A stretch of 61,265 bases of DNA from Pseudorhodobacter sp. (GCA_029254215.1 JAQWYA010000033.1:1-61265); one strand, 5' to 3'; counted from the stretch's first letter, positions 8,901 to 19,589 are shown. A program made the numbers and translations. Notes: generated from the sequence alone by a model not told the origin.

Positions 8901-10145
8901 TCAGCGCAAGGCCGCCAGCAATTCCAGCCCCGGCTCTCCCGTAACCACCATCCCACGGCTGCGCTGGAAGTCGGAAATCGCGGCGCGGGTCCGCGGGCCA
9001 ATCACCCCGTCGGTCCCCTCCGTATCAAAGCCAGCTCGGGTCAACCCTGCCTGCAGGTGCTGACGATCCTCTTTCGTCATTCCATTGGCATCCGGCGGAA
9101 AAACCCCCAGGATCGGCGAGCGCCCCAGCAGCCTGTCCGACAAATGCCCGACCCCGATCACATAGCTTTCCGAATTATTGTAGCGCGTGATGACGGTGAA
9201 GTTGCGAAACACCATAAAGGCAGGCCCGGCCGGACCGGAGGGAAGCAGAATGCTCGCCGCGCCATGATTGGGCACCGTACCACCCCGCATATCACGGATG
9301 CCCATTGCCGCCCAATCGACGGGGCTGCGGGTGGTCTTGCGCCCGGCAAGTGTTGCGTTGAACCCGGCGGGCAGGCGCACCTCTACCCCCCATGGCTGTC
9401 CCTTGGTCCATCCCGACTTCGCCAGATAGGCCGCGGTCGAGGCCAGCGCATCGGTGGGATCCTCCGACCAGATATCGCGGCGGCCATCTCCGGTGAAATC
9501 CACCGCAAACAGCTCATAGGACGTTGGGATGAATTGCGTATGCCCCATCGCCCCGGCCCAGCTTCCGGTCATCCGCTCGGGCGTGATGTCGCCGTTTTGC
9601 AGGATTTTCAACGCAGCAACCAATTGGCTTTCAAAAAACGCTCCGCGACGCCCCTCAAAGGCCAAAGTCGCCAGCGCCGACAGCACCGGAATATCGCCGC
9701 ACCGCTCTCCATAGAAACTCTCCAGCCCCCAGACGGCGGTGACAACATGCGCCTCCACCCCATAGCGCGCCTCGATCCGCGCCAGCGAGGCCCCCTCGCG
9801 CGCCAATGCCGCCCGCCCCTTGGCGATCCGCTCCTCCGAGGCCGCAATCGACAGGTAATCCTCCAGACTGCGCTTGAATTCGGTCTGGTTGCGATCCCGC
9901 TCGATCACCTCCGGCAGAAACCCGATGGAGCGTTTGGCCGAGGCTAAAACCGCCTCTGACACGCCCTTGGCCCTTGCGCGCCCCTGAAAACCCGCAAGCC
10001 AGGCGTCAAAAGATTCGTTCGGCACAGGCCGCATGGAAGATTGTGCCGCCACCGAAGGCCGGGCGGCAAAGCGCGCGGCAGGGCTACAGCCTGCAAGGGT
10101 CATTGAGCCCAGACCAAGGGCAAAAGCCCTGCGGGAAATCCACAT
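8901..10145 (-). CDS. Lytic murein transglycosylase (MltB-type) with C-terminal peptidoglycan-binding domain; lipoprotein-like signal
   Basis: VTAVWGLESFYGERCGDIPVLSALATLAFEGRR, GAMGHTQFIPTSY; C-terminal GFDTEGTDGVIGPRTRAAISDFQRSRG; N-terminus MWISRRAFALGLGSMTLAGC. Confidence 0.92.
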   Translation of the reverse strand: MWISRRAFALGLGSMTLAGCSPAARFAARPSVAAQSSMRPVPNESFDAWLAGFQGRARAKGVSEAVLASAKRSIGFLPEVIERDRNQTEFKRSLEDYLSIAASEERIAKGRAALAREGASLARIEARYGVEAHVVTAVWGLESFYGERCGDIPVLSALATLAFEGRRGAFFESQLVAALKILQNGDITPERMTGSWAGAMGHTQFIPTSYELFAVDFTGDGRRDIWSEDPTDALASTAAYLAKSGWTKGQPWGVEVRLPAGFNATLAGRKTTRSPVDWAAMGIRDMRGGTVPNHGAASILLPSGPAGPAFMVFRNFTVITRYNNSESYVIGVGHLSDRLLGRSPILGVFPPDANGMTKEDRQHLQAGLTRAGFDTEGTDGVIGPRTRAAISDFQRSRGMVVTGEPGLELLAALR

Positions 10146-10216
10146 ATCATGCCTCAAATCGTTTCTTGTGATTTGCGGCCAGCCTAGCCGATTGCCCCGC
10201 TTTGGGAAAGCGCTGC

Positions 10217-10981
10217 TTAAAAACGGCCCGAGAGCGCCTGCCAGACCAATAGCCCCCGGCTTTTGAACTCCGACAGATGCAGGGCACCGGCGGCGACGCG
10301 CTGCGGCTCTGCCCTGGCAAGGCGCAACAGGGCCTCCGCCTGCCATCCGGCCAGCATCGCGGGGGCAGATGCGGCATGACGCGCGGCCTTTCGGGCCTCG
10401 GCGAGACGGTCAAGCCCGCGCTGCGCAAGCCGGGCGACAGCCTCTGGCCGGCCATCAATCAGCGGAACACGCCCGCGCGCCTCCAATTCCGGCACCGCCT
10501 GAAGATAGCTTGCCAGCCCCGCCGCCCAGCCCATTGCCCGACAGGCAAGCTCGGCCTGCGGCGGGGCCTTCAACGCCTTGGCGCAAAGCCACATCAGCGC
10601 AGCGGAACTGTCTTCGATATACGCGTCGAAGGCCGTCTCATCCTCAAAAGCCTGCTTATAGATATCCCAGCGCCGCGCCTCGATCAGCCGGTCCATTACC
10701 GCCACGGGTAAGTCAGCACCGGAGATCAGATCGGCCAGAGGGGACATCACCTCATGCGCGCGCACCACGCCACGAGAGGCATCCTCCACCGCATCGCGCC
10801 ACCATTGCAGCCGCATCTCGGCGATCATCGGCTCGGTTGTCAGCCATGGTGCGCGGGCGACTTCCAGATTGAAGGCGTAAAGCACCAAAAGCGGGGCGCG
10901 CGCAACCAAAGGTGCCGCCAAAGCAGCCTGAAACCGCCGCGGATCGCTGCGTTCGACAAGCCGCGCACAGGCCTCGCTCAT
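10217..10981 (-). CDS. Squalene/phytoene synthase family protein (NDUFAF6-like)
   Basis: YAFNLEVARAPWLTTEPMIAEMRLQWWRDAVEDA. Confidence 0.8.
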   Translation of the reverse strand: MSEACARLVERSDPRRFQAALAAPLVARAPLLVLYAFNLEVARAPWLTTEPMIAEMRLQWWRDAVEDASRGVVRAHEVMSPLADLISGADLPVAVMDRLIEARRWDIYKQAFEDETAFDAYIEDSSAALMWLCAKALKAPPQAELACRAMGWAAGLASYLQAVPELEARGRVPLIDGRPEAVARLAQRGLDRLAEARKAARHAASAPAMLAGWQAEALLRLARAEPQRVAAGALHLSEFKSRGLLVWQALSGRF

Positions 10982-12591
10982 GTCGCGCCGTCGCGGATCA
11001 GCTTCCAGATGATCGAATCCAGCAAAGCCTCGAAGCTCGCATCCACGATATTGGCAGACACCCCGACCGTGGACCAGCGCAGCCCCTTGCTGTCTTCGCT
11101 GTCGATGATCACGCGGGTCACGGCCTCTGTCCCGCCTTGGGTGATGCGGACCTTGAAATCCACCAGCTTGAGGTCATCAATATGCGCCTGATAGGGCCCC
11201 AGATCCTTGGCCAAGGCCTTTGCCAAGGCATTGACCGGGCCGCGATCCGTGCCGGTCTCATCCATGCTTTCACTGACCGACAACATCTTCTGATCGCCGA
11301 TCTTCACAACAACAACCGCCTCAGAAAGGCTCACCATCCGGTCGCGCTTGTTCTTGCGCCGCTCCACCGTGACGCGATAGCGCTTCACCTCAAAGAACGT
11401 CGGGCACAAACCAAGAGCCCGGCGGGCCAGCAACTCAAAGCTCGCCTGCGCCCCGTCATAGGCATAGCCCTCATCCTCGCGCATCTTGATCTCGTCCAGA
11501 ATCGTTGCAAGCCGCGGGTCCTTCGCCGCCACCTCGATCCCCGCCGAGGCAAGCCGCGCCCGCAAATTCGACTGCCCCGCCTGATTGGACATCGGGATCA
11601 CCCGCGCATTGCCGACGATCTGCGGCTCGATATGCTCGTAGGTGCTGGGGTCTTTCAGGATCGCACTGGCATGAAGCCCCGCCTTATGCGCAAAGGCAGA
11701 AGCCCCGACATAGGGCGACGCCCGGTTGGGCACACGGTTCAGAATGTCATCAAGCATCCGACTGGTGCGCAATATCCCCGCCAGCGCCTCAGCGCTGACC
11801 CCCGTCTGAAAACGGCTGGCGTAAGGCTCCTTAAGCAGCAAGGTCGGGATCAGCGTGATCAAGTTGGCATTGCCGCAGCGCTCCCCCAAACCGTTCAGCG
11901 TGCCTTGCACTTGCCGCGCACCCGCATCAATGGCCGCAAGCGAGCAGGCAACCGCATTGCCCGTATCATCATGGCAATGGATCCCAAGCCGGTCGCCCGG
12001 AATACCGGCGGCAATCACCTCCGCCGTGATGCGCCCCACATCTGCGGGCAGGCTGCCCCCATTGGTGTCGCAGAGTACGATCCAGCGCGCGCCTGCCTCC
12101 AAGGCCGCGCGCAAACACGACAGCGCATAGGCCGGGTCCGCCCGGTATCCATCAAAGAAATGCTCGGCATCAAACAAGGCCTCGCGGCCCTTCTGGACGA
12201 TATGCGCGAAAGACGCCCGGATCGCCTCAAGGTTCTCCTCCAGCGTCACATTCAGTGCCGTGGTGACATGGAACGGATGGGTCTTGCCCACAAGACAAAC
12301 CGCCGGAGTGCCCGCATCCAGCACGGCCGCAAGCACATCGTCATTCTCGGCAGAGCGCCCAACCCGCTTGGTCATGCCAAAGGCCGTCATTGTGGCACGG
12401 GTGCGCGGCGCGTCGCCGAAAAACTCACTGTCGGTCGGGTTGGCCCCCGGCCACCCCCCTTCAATATGATCCACGCCCAAAGCATCCAGCGCCAGCGCAA
12501 TCTGCCGCTTCTCCACTGCCGAGAATTGAACCCCCTGCGTTTGCTGCCCATCCCGCAAGGTCGTGTCAAAAAGATAAAGCCGCTCTTTCAT
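10978..12591 (-). CDS. cimA: (R)-citramalate synthase
   Basis: LFDTTLRDGQQTQGVQFS...HIEGGWPGANPTD...GIHCHDDTGNAVACSLAAIDAGARQVQGTLNGLGERCGNANL. Confidence 0.93.
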   Translation of the reverse strand: MKERLYLFDTTLRDGQQTQGVQFSAVEKRQIALALDALGVDHIEGGWPGANPTDSEFFGDAPRTRATMTAFGMTKRVGRSAENDDVLAAVLDAGTPAVCLVGKTHPFHVTTALNVTLEENLEAIRASFAHIVQKGREALFDAEHFFDGYRADPAYALSCLRAALEAGARWIVLCDTNGGSLPADVGRITAEVIAAGIPGDRLGIHCHDDTGNAVACSLAAIDAGARQVQGTLNGLGERCGNANLITLIPTLLLKEPYASRFQTGVSAEALAGILRTSRMLDDILNRVPNRASPYVGASAFAHKAGLHASAILKDPSTYEHIEPQIVGNARVIPMSNQAGQSNLRARLASAGIEVAAKDPRLATILDEIKMREDEGYAYDGAQASFELLARRALGLCPTFFEVKRYRVTVERRKNKRDRMVSLSEAVVVVKIGDQKMLSVSESMDETGTDRGPVNALAKALAKDLGPYQAHIDDLKLVDFKVRITQGGTEAVTRVIIDSEDSKGLRWSTVGVSANIVDASFEALLDSIIWKLIRDGAT

Positions 12592-12607
12592 ACCAACCCC
12601 CCAAAGC

Positions 12608-12707
12608 CAAACCCCGCACCCCTCTTCTTGGAGAAATACCTTCGGGGGCGCGGGGGCAGACAGCCCCCGCTTTTCTGAGCAATCTCGTGGCGCAGACAGC
12701 CACCGCT
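12608..12707. repeat. Intergenic hairpin repeat, diverged copy with two GCAGACAGC modules
   Basis: cttcttggagaaataccttcgggggcgcgggggcagacagcccccgc ... gtggcgcagacagccaccgc. Confidence 0.7.
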
Positions 12708-12739
12708 TCCCGCCCCCAACACCACATTCCGCCCCCGCC

Positions 12740-14113
12740 TCACGTCAACCGCTCCAAAGCGGCCGCGTCAAACCCCGGCCCCGGCAGCAACTCCACCCCG
12801 GCCTTGCTCATCCGAACCTCAACCCCGGCCGCCATCAGCGCCGTTTTCATCGCATCCACCGCCGCGAAATCCTTGCTCTGCATCGCGGCTTCTCGCAGCG
12901 CCTCAAGCCGTGCGGCAAACCCGCTCAGATCCACCGCAGGCCCTTCGGCCCATGCGCCCATCCCCGGCTCCAGCAGCCCCAAAAGCCGGGCGGAGGCCAA
13001 AAGCCCCGCGCCATCCCCCTGTGCCGCCGCCAGATGCAACTCCGCCAAGGCGCCCGCCGTGTTCACATCTTCACACAGCGCACCGATGACCGAGGGCAAC
13101 GGGCTTGGGGCGGGTTCGATGCCCGCCACGAGCCCTCTCCATTTGCGCAAGGTTGCTGCCGCCTGCTCCGCCTTTTCCGCCGTCCAATCCATCGTCTTGC
13201 GATAATGGGTCTGGAGGAACACAAAGCGGATCACCTCCCCCGGCACGCCCTGATCCAGCAAATTGCGAACGGTAAAGAAATTCCCAAGCGATTTTGACAT
13301 CTTGCGCCCTTCGACCAGCAGCATTTCATTATGCAGCCAGATCTGCGCAAAGCTGGCCTCCGGATTGGCGCAGCAGCTTTGGGCAAGCTCATTCTCGTGA
13401 TGCGGAAAGGCCAGATCGGTGCCGCCGCCATGAATGTCGAAACTCGGCCCCAGCAGCGCCTCGCTCATGGCAGAGCATTCGATATGCCAGCCGGGCCGTC
13501 CCCGGCCCCAGGGGCTGTCCCATCCGGGCGTCTCGGCATCCGACGGCTTCCACAGGACAAAATCCATCGGATCGCGCTTATAGGGCGCAACCTCGACCCG
13601 CGCGCCCGCGATCATGTCATCCACCGAGCGGCCCGAAAGTCGCCCATAATTCGGGTAGGAGCGGACATCAAACAACACATGACCCTCGGCGGCATAGGCG
13701 TGGCCCTTGTCGATCAGGTCTTGGGTCATCGCGATCATTTCGCCGATGTAATCGGTCGCGCGCGGCTCATGATCCGGGCGCAGATTGCCAAGCGCGTCCA
13801 TATCCGCGTGATACCAGCCGATTGTCTCATCCGTGATCTCGCGGATCGAGCGCCCGGTTTGCGCCGCCCGCGCATTGATCTTGTCATCGACATCGGTGAA
13901 ATTGCGCACATAAACAACGTGATCCGCGCCATAGACCTGCCGCAGAAGCCGCGTCAGCACGTCAAACAGGATCACATTGCGCGCATTGCCGATATGGGCC
14001 CGGTCATAGACGGTCGGTCCGCACAGATACACCCGCACGCAAGCCGCATCGAGCGGCGTGAACAGCTGCTTTGCCCGGCTCAGGGCGTTGTGCAAACGGA
14101 TCTCGGTCATCAT
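12740..14113 (-). CDS. cysS: Cysteine--tRNA ligase
   Basis: [55 protein letters not shown]. Confidence 0.97.
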   Translation of the reverse strand: MMTEIRLHNALSRAKQLFTPLDAACVRVYLCGPTVYDRAHIGNARNVILFDVLTRLLRQVYGADHVVYVRNFTDVDDKINARAAQTGRSIREITDETIGWYHADMDALGNLRPDHEPRATDYIGEMIAMTQDLIDKGHAYAAEGHVLFDVRSYPNYGRLSGRSVDDMIAGARVEVAPYKRDPMDFVLWKPSDAETPGWDSPWGRGRPGWHIECSAMSEALLGPSFDIHGGGTDLAFPHHENELAQSCCANPEASFAQIWLHNEMLLVEGRKMSKSLGNFFTVRNLLDQGVPGEVIRFVFLQTHYRKTMDWTAEKAEQAAATLRKWRGLVAGIEPAPSPLPSVIGALCEDVNTAGALAELHLAAAQGDGAGLLASARLLGLLEPGMGAWAEGPAVDLSGFAARLEALREAAMQSKDFAAVDAMKTALMAAGVEVRMSKAGVELLPGPGFDAAALERLT

Positions 14114-14392
14114 GTCCTACCCTTCAGCGGGCCGCAGATGCGGCTGTCCCGGCGCGGGCTTATCAACTTCGTTCGAGGAAGGAAACGAAAAGAAGGGCAG
14201 CCCGCGTGACGGATGTCAGCCGGTAATGCAGCAAATGCTTTTGAAGCCCTTGGTTTTCATGCATTGCTGGTACCACGCGGCAATGGGTCTGCCAAGCCTC
14301 TATCCCTGCGGGCACAGCGCTTGGGGGCTTGCCTTTGGCCAGTGGCTGGCTTCAACTTGGGGGCCTCCGCCCTGCAGGAAAGGAACCCGAGC

Positions 14393-15259
14393 ATGATCCG
14401 CCTTCTGGTCTTTTTGCTGTGCTGGCCGCTGGCCCTTGCCGCCCAGACGATTCCCGCCCCCCTGTCGGACGGGATCAGCGATTATGTCGGTGCGCTGGAG
14501 CCTGAGACCGAAGCGCGGCTGAATGAAACCTTGCAGGCCGCCCGCGATGAAACCGGCATCCATATCGCGGTCGCGGTGATCGACACCGCCGCCGCCTATG
14601 ACTGGACGGGCCGCTTTGCAGATCTGGGAACGCGCTGGTTCAACACTTGGGGCCTTGGCGATGCGACCCGCAATGACGGTATCCTGATGCTGATCGCCAC
14701 GGGAGATCGCGAAATGCGCATCACCTTGGGGGCAGGCTATGACGTGATCTGGGATGGCCGGGCGCAGCGCGTGATCGACACCGCCATGCTGCCCGCGTTT
14801 CGCAATGAAGATTACCCCGCCGGGATCGAGGCCGGGGTCGCCTCAGCGATCGAGAATCTTGCCCGACCCTTCGCAGCGGGTGAGGCCGTGACCGAGGATA
14901 GCGGCTTTCCCGCCGAGGAAGGCGATTCCAAACTGGTTTTCGCACTTTTCGCGCTGGTCTTTGGCGGGTTCTTCGTCTGGGACTGGTTCGGAACGGCGCT
15001 TACGCGCGGCATCACCCGGTTTCGGCGTTGCCCGACCTGCGGCACGCGCCACTTGCACTTCGAACGGACCATCCTGAACCAACCGGAAGAGACCGTTTCG
15101 GGCAGTGGCATCCGGGGCGTGACCTGCAGCCAATGCGGCTATGAAGACCGCCAAAGCTTCACCCTGCCCTCCAAATCCGAGCAGCGCAGCAAGCGTTCCT
15201 CTTCCTCTGGGTCCGGCGGGGGGCGGTCTTCGGGTGGCGGCGCCTCGGGCAAGTGGTAG
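14393..15259 (+). CDS. TPM domain-containing (YgcG-like) secreted/membrane protein
   Basis: Signal peptide, ISDYVGALEPETEARLNETLQAARDETGIHIAVAVIDT; C-terminal SSSGSGGGRSSGGGASGKW. Confidence 0.85.
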   Translation: MIRLLVFLLCWPLALAAQTIPAPLSDGISDYVGALEPETEARLNETLQAARDETGIHIAVAVIDTAAAYDWTGRFADLGTRWFNTWGLGDATRNDGILMLIATGDREMRITLGAGYDVIWDGRAQRVIDTAMLPAFRNEDYPAGIEAGVASAIENLARPFAAGEAVTEDSGFPAEEGDSKLVFALFALVFGGFFVWDWFGTALTRGITRFRRCPTCGTRHLHFERTILNQPEETVSGSGIRGVTCSQCGYEDRQSFTLPSKSEQRSKRSSSSGSGGGRSSGGGASGKW

Positions 15260-15265
15260 GGTGGC

Positions 15266-17077
15266 TCAGGCTTCTGCCTTTTCGGCAAGGGCCAGCCATT
15301 CTTCCTCGGCTTCGGCCAGCGCTTTTTGCTTTTCCGCGACTTTCAGCGTCGTTGTGTGAAACTTCTCGGGGTTTGCGGTAAAGAGATTGGGCGCATCAAG
15401 GATCTTGGTCAGCGCCGCGATCTCTCCCTCCAGTGCCGTCATGACGCCGGGCAGGGATTCGAGCCGCTTACGCTCAGTAAAGCTAAGCCCGTCCGCCTTG
15501 CGCGCGGCGGGTTTTGCAGCCGGAGCCGGCGCGGACTTCGGCTTGAACGTGGCCTCGGGCGCCCATTCCGTATCGCGCTGCGAAATGTAATCGGACCAAC
15601 CGCCGGGAAAGACGCCAACCCTGCCCTGCCCTTCCAAAGCGACGGTCGAGGTCGCCACCCGGTCGATGAAATCGCGATCATGGCTGACCAAAAGCACGGT
15701 CCCGTCGTAGTCGCCCAAGATATCCTGCAACAGATCCAGCGTTTCAACATCCAGATCATTGGTAGGTTCGTCGAGGATCAGAAGGTTCGAATTGCGCGCC
15801 ATGATCCGCGCCAGCAAAAGCCGCGCCTTCTCTCCGCCCGACAAAGACCGGACGGGGGCACGGGCCTGCGCCTCGGAAAACAGGAAATCCTTGAGGTAAC
15901 CCACGACATGCTTGGGCGTGCCGCGCACCATCACCTGATCGGAATTGCCCGAAACAGCCATGGTCGGATCGCCCGTCAGGTTTTCCCACAGCGTCGCATT
16001 GGCATCCAACTGCGCACGGGTCTGATCGAAAACCGCCACATCAAGGTTCGTGCCCAGCGTGATCGAGCCACTGTCCGGCGCAATCTCTCCGGTCAGCATT
16101 TTTAGCAGGGTTGTTTTGCCGATCCCATTGGGGCCGACAAAAGCAATCCTGTCCCCGCGCAGAACGCGCAAATCCAGATCCTGAACGATCACCGTATCGC
16201 CAAAAGACTTGGAGATCCCCTTGGCCTCCACCACGCGCTTGCCCGAGGTTGGCCCCGCCTCAAACGCCATAGACGCCGTGCCCTGACGGCGGATTTGCGA
16301 GGCCCGTTCCTGCCGCAGTTCCGCCAAGGCCCGCACCCGGCCCTGATTACGCTTGCGCCGGGCGGAAATGCCTTCGACGGCCCAGCGGGCCTCGGCCTTG
16401 ATCTTGCGGTCGAGCTTGTGGCGGGCGTCATCTTCTTCGGCCCAGACGGTTTCGCGCCATTCCTCGAACCCGTCGAAACCGGACTCACGGCGGCGCACCA
16501 CGCCTCGGTCAATCCAAAGCGTTGCGCGGGTCAGGGACCGCAGAAACGCCCGGTCGTGCGAAATCAGCACAAAGGCGGTCCGGGTGGATTTCAACTCTTC
16601 CTCAAGCCATTGAATGGCTTGGATATCCAGATGGTTCGTCGGTTCGTCCAGCAGCATCAGTTCAGGCGCTTCGGCCATAAGACGGGCAAGCGCGGCGCGA
16701 CGACGCTCCCCCCCCGAAGCAGAAGAGACCGGCGTTTCGGGGTTGAACTTCAACCCTTCGGCCACCATCGCGACTTTGTATTCCTCCCCCTCCGGCAAAC
16801 GCGCGGCCGCATAGGCCCCCAGCGTTTCATAGGCGGACAGATCGGGGTCTTGTTCCATATAGCCGACGGTGACGCCCGGCGGCACCACGCGCGATCCGGA
16901 ATCGGCCTGCACCAAACCCGCCATAACCTTCATCAAAGTCGATTTTCCCGACCCGTTGCGCCCGACAAGCGCCACCCGGTCGCCGGGATGCACGACCAGA
17001 TCCAGCCCGTCAAAAACCGGATCGCCCCCAAAGGTCAGCGAAATGCCAGAGAGTTGCAACAAAGGGGCGCGGGCCAT
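15266..17077 (-). CDS. ABC-F family ATP-binding protein (Uup-like)
   Basis: Two Walker A (GRNGSGKST, GPNGIGKTT) and two signature motifs, C-terminal coiled coil. Confidence 0.92.
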   Translation of the reverse strand: MARAPLLQLSGISLTFGGDPVFDGLDLVVHPGDRVALVGRNGSGKSTLMKVMAGLVQADSGSRVVPPGVTVGYMEQDPDLSAYETLGAYAAARLPEGEEYKVAMVAEGLKFNPETPVSSASGGERRRAALARLMAEAPELMLLDEPTNHLDIQAIQWLEEELKSTRTAFVLISHDRAFLRSLTRATLWIDRGVVRRRESGFDGFEEWRETVWAEEDDARHKLDRKIKAEARWAVEGISARRKRNQGRVRALAELRQERASQIRRQGTASMAFEAGPTSGKRVVEAKGISKSFGDTVIVQDLDLRVLRGDRIAFVGPNGIGKTTLLKMLTGEIAPDSGSITLGTNLDVAVFDQTRAQLDANATLWENLTGDPTMAVSGNSDQVMVRGTPKHVVGYLKDFLFSEAQARAPVRSLSGGEKARLLLARIMARNSNLLILDEPTNDLDVETLDLLQDILGDYDGTVLLVSHDRDFIDRVATSTVALEGQGRVGVFPGGWSDYISQRDTEWAPEATFKPKSAPAPAAKPAARKADGLSFTERKRLESLPGVMTALEGEIAALTKILDAPNLFTANPEKFHTTTLKVAEKQKALAEAEEEWLALAEKAEA

Positions 17078-17103
17078 GTCAGATCCTCAACAAACGGTGC
17101 AGA

Positions 17104-17128
17104 AAAGCCGCCCCGGTCAGGGCGGCTT
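17104..17128 (-). terminator. Hairpin terminator downstream of ndk
   Basis: aagccgccc-cggtcag-ggcggctt stem; T-run on the minus strand. Confidence 0.6.
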
Positions 17129-17178
17129 CGAATTTTCGACGAAAATTCTGTTTCAAGCAGAAAAATCGCGGGCTTAGG

Positions 17179-17601
17179 TCAGCCGACCAGTTCAAGACCC
17201 GAGAAGTAGAACGCGATTTCACGTGCTGCCGATTCCGGGCTGTCAGAGCCGTGAACCGAGTTTTCGCCAACAGACAAAGCGAATTCCTTGCGGATCGTGC
17301 CGTCATCAGCATTGGCCGGGTTGGTAGCGCCCATCACGGCGCGGTTTTTCAGAATGGCGCCTTCGCCTTCCAGAACCTGCACAACGATCGGAGCCGAAGA
17401 CATGAATTCGCACAGTTCACCATAGAAGGGACGCTCTGCATGCTCGGCATAAAACGCGCCAGCCTGAGCGGGCGACAGGTGAATACGCTTCTGGGCGACG
17501 ATGCGCAGACCGGCTTCTTCAAACTTGGCGTTGATCTTGCCAGTCAGGTTGCGGTTGGTCGCGTCGGGCTTGATCATCGAAAGGGTACGTTCAACGGCCA
17601 T
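17179..17601 (-). CDS. ndk: Nucleoside diphosphate kinase
   Basis: [23 protein letters not shown]...[20 protein letters not shown]. Confidence 0.97.
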   Translation of the reverse strand: MAVERTLSMIKPDATNRNLTGKINAKFEEAGLRIVAQKRIHLSPAQAGAFYAEHAERPFYGELCEFMSSAPIVVQVLEGEGAILKNRAVMGATNPANADDGTIRKEFALSVGENSVHGSDSPESAAREIAFYFSGLELVG

Positions 17602-17738
17602 GATAACTCTCATTTCAAAGGGAGGCCGGGCAACGCCCCGCCAGATTGTTTGCGCCGCCCTGCTAGCATGGGGGCGGCAGCTTGAAAAGCCCTTGGGAGG
17701 CGTTGACGCCGCGCATCACTTCGGGCAAGGCGTGGGGC

Positions 17739-19589
17739 ATGTTACGCATATCCGATATCAGCTACTCCGTCGAAGGCCGCCCGCTGCTTGTGGGCGCTTC
17801 CGCTACCATTCCCACGGGCCACAAGGTCGGCCTTGTCGGGCGCAACGGCGCGGGCAAGACCACGCTTTTCCGCCTGATCCGGGGCGAATTGGCGCTGGAG
17901 GGCGGCGAGATTTCGATGCCCGCGCGGTCGCGCATCGGCGGCGTGGCGCAAGAGGTTCCCTCCTCCTCAACCAGCCTGCTCCAGACCGTGCTGCAAGCCG
18001 ATACCGAGCGGGAAGCCCTGCTGGCCGAATCTGAAACCGCCACCGATCCACACCGCATTGCAGAAGTGCAGGCGCGATTGACCGATATTGACGCCTGGTC
18101 CGCCGAGGGTCGCGCCGCGGCCATCCTCAAAGGGCTTGGCTTTGACGCCGAGGCACAGTTGCGCCCCTGTTCCGATTTCTCGGGCGGTTGGCGGATGCGC
18201 GTGGCACTGGCGGGGGTGCTGTTCGCCCAGCCTGATTTCCTGCTGCTGGACGAACCGACCAACTATCTGGACCTTGAAGGCGCGCTTTGGCTGGAAAGCT
18301 ATCTGGCGAAATATCCCCATACCGTGCTGATCATCAGCCATGACCGGGGCCTGTTGAACCGCGCGGTGCAGGGTATCCTGCATCTTGACAGCAAGAAGCT
18401 CACCTATTGGACCGGGCCTTACGATCAATTCGCCCGCCAGATGGCCGAACGCCGCGCCGTGCTGCAAGCCGAGGCGAAAAAGCAAGAAGCCCGCCGCGCC
18501 CATCTGCAATCATTCGTCGATCGCTTCAAGGCCAAGGCCAGCAAGGCGGTTCAGGCCCAGTCCCGCGTCAAGATGCTGGAGAAGATGGAAACGATCACGC
18601 CCCCCGAAGAGGCGCGCAAACAGGTTTTCACCTTTCCCGAACCCGAAGAGCTGTCGCCCCCGATCATCAACATGGATGGCGTCGCGGTCGGCTATGACGG
18701 CCCGCCGGTGTTGCGTAACCTGTCCTTGCGCATCGATCAAGATGACAGGATCGCCCTTCTGGGTCGCAATGGTGAAGGAAAGTCTACGCTTTCCAAGCTG
18801 TTGGCAGGTAAACTTAAAGCGGCCAACGGCAAGATGACGCAAAGCAGCAAGCTGCGCATCGGCTATTTCGCGCAGCATCAGGTGGATGAGCTGCATATCG
18901 ACGAAACGCCGCTTCAGCACATCCAGCGGATGCGCCCGACGGAAGGCCAGCCTCGCCTGCGCGCGCGGCTTGCGGGCTTTGGCCTGCTGGCGGATCAGGC
19001 GGAAACCGTTGTCGGGCGGCTTTCGGGGGGGCAAAAGGCGCGGCTTTCGCTGCTTATGGCCACACTGGACGCGCCGCATCTACTGATCCTCGACGAGCCG
19101 ACCAACCACCTCGATATGGAAAGCCGGGAGGCGCTGGTCGAAGCGCTGACCACCTATTCCGGCGCGGTCGTGCTTGTCAGCCATGACATGCATCTTCTGG
19201 GGCTCGTGGCGGACCGGCTTTGGCTGGTCAAGGGTGGCGCAGTCATGCCCTATACCGAGGATCTGGAGGCGTATCGGAAGCAATTGCTGGCCGGTGATGA
19301 CGAGGCAAAGCCGGCAAAACCCGTCGAAAAGCCGAAGAAAGCCAGCCGCGAAGATATTCTGGCCCTGCGCGCCGAGGCCCGCAAATGCGAAGAGCGTCTC
19401 GACAAGCTGAACGACATGCGCGACCGGCTGGCCAAAAAGCTGGCAGACCCCGCCCTTTATGAGCCGGAACGGCTGGGCGAGATGGAAACCTGGCAAAAGA
19501 AATATGCCGAGGTGATGGAAGGGCTGGACCGCGCCGAGGCACTTTGGCTCAAGGCGCAAGAAAAGCTGGAAGCGGCCGGCGCAAGCTGA
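17739..19589 (+). CDS. ABC-F family ATP-binding protein (YheS/Uup-like)
   Basis: GRNGAGKTTLFRLI, LLDEPTNYLDLEGALWLESYL, GRNGEGKSTLSKLL. Confidence 0.93.
   Translation: MLRISDISYSVEGRPLLVGASATIPTGHKVGLVGRNGAGKTTLFRLIRGELALEGGEISMPARSRIGGVAQEVPSSSTSLLQTVLQADTEREALLAESETATDPHRIAEVQARLTDIDAWSAEGRAAAILKGLGFDAEAQLRPCSDFSGGWRMRVALAGVLFAQPDFLLLDEPTNYLDLEGALWLESYLAKYPHTVLIISHDRGLLNRAVQGILHLDSKKLTYWTGPYDQFARQMAERRAVLQAEAKKQEARRAHLQSFVDRFKAKASKAVQAQSRVKMLEKMETITPPEEARKQVFTFPEPEELSPPIINMDGVAVGYDGPPVLRNLSLRIDQDDRIALLGRNGEGKSTLSKLLAGKLKAANGKMTQSSKLRIGYFAQHQVDELHIDETPLQHIQRMRPTEGQPRLRARLAGFGLLADQAETVVGRLSGGQKARLSLLMATLDAPHLLILDEPTNHLDMESREALVEALTTYSGAVVLVSHDMHLLGLVADRLWLVKGGAVMPYTEDLEAYRKQLLAGDDEAKPAKPVEKPKKASREDILALRAEARKCEERLDKLNDMRDRLAKKLADPALYEPERLGEMETWQKKYAEVMEGLDRAEALWLKAQEKLEAAGAS

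Noticed and set aside
15266-19589. Two neighbouring ABC-F genes considered as an antibiotic-resistance pair
   Set aside because: Both look like housekeeping Uup/YheS-type proteins common in alphaproteobacteria; no resistance context.
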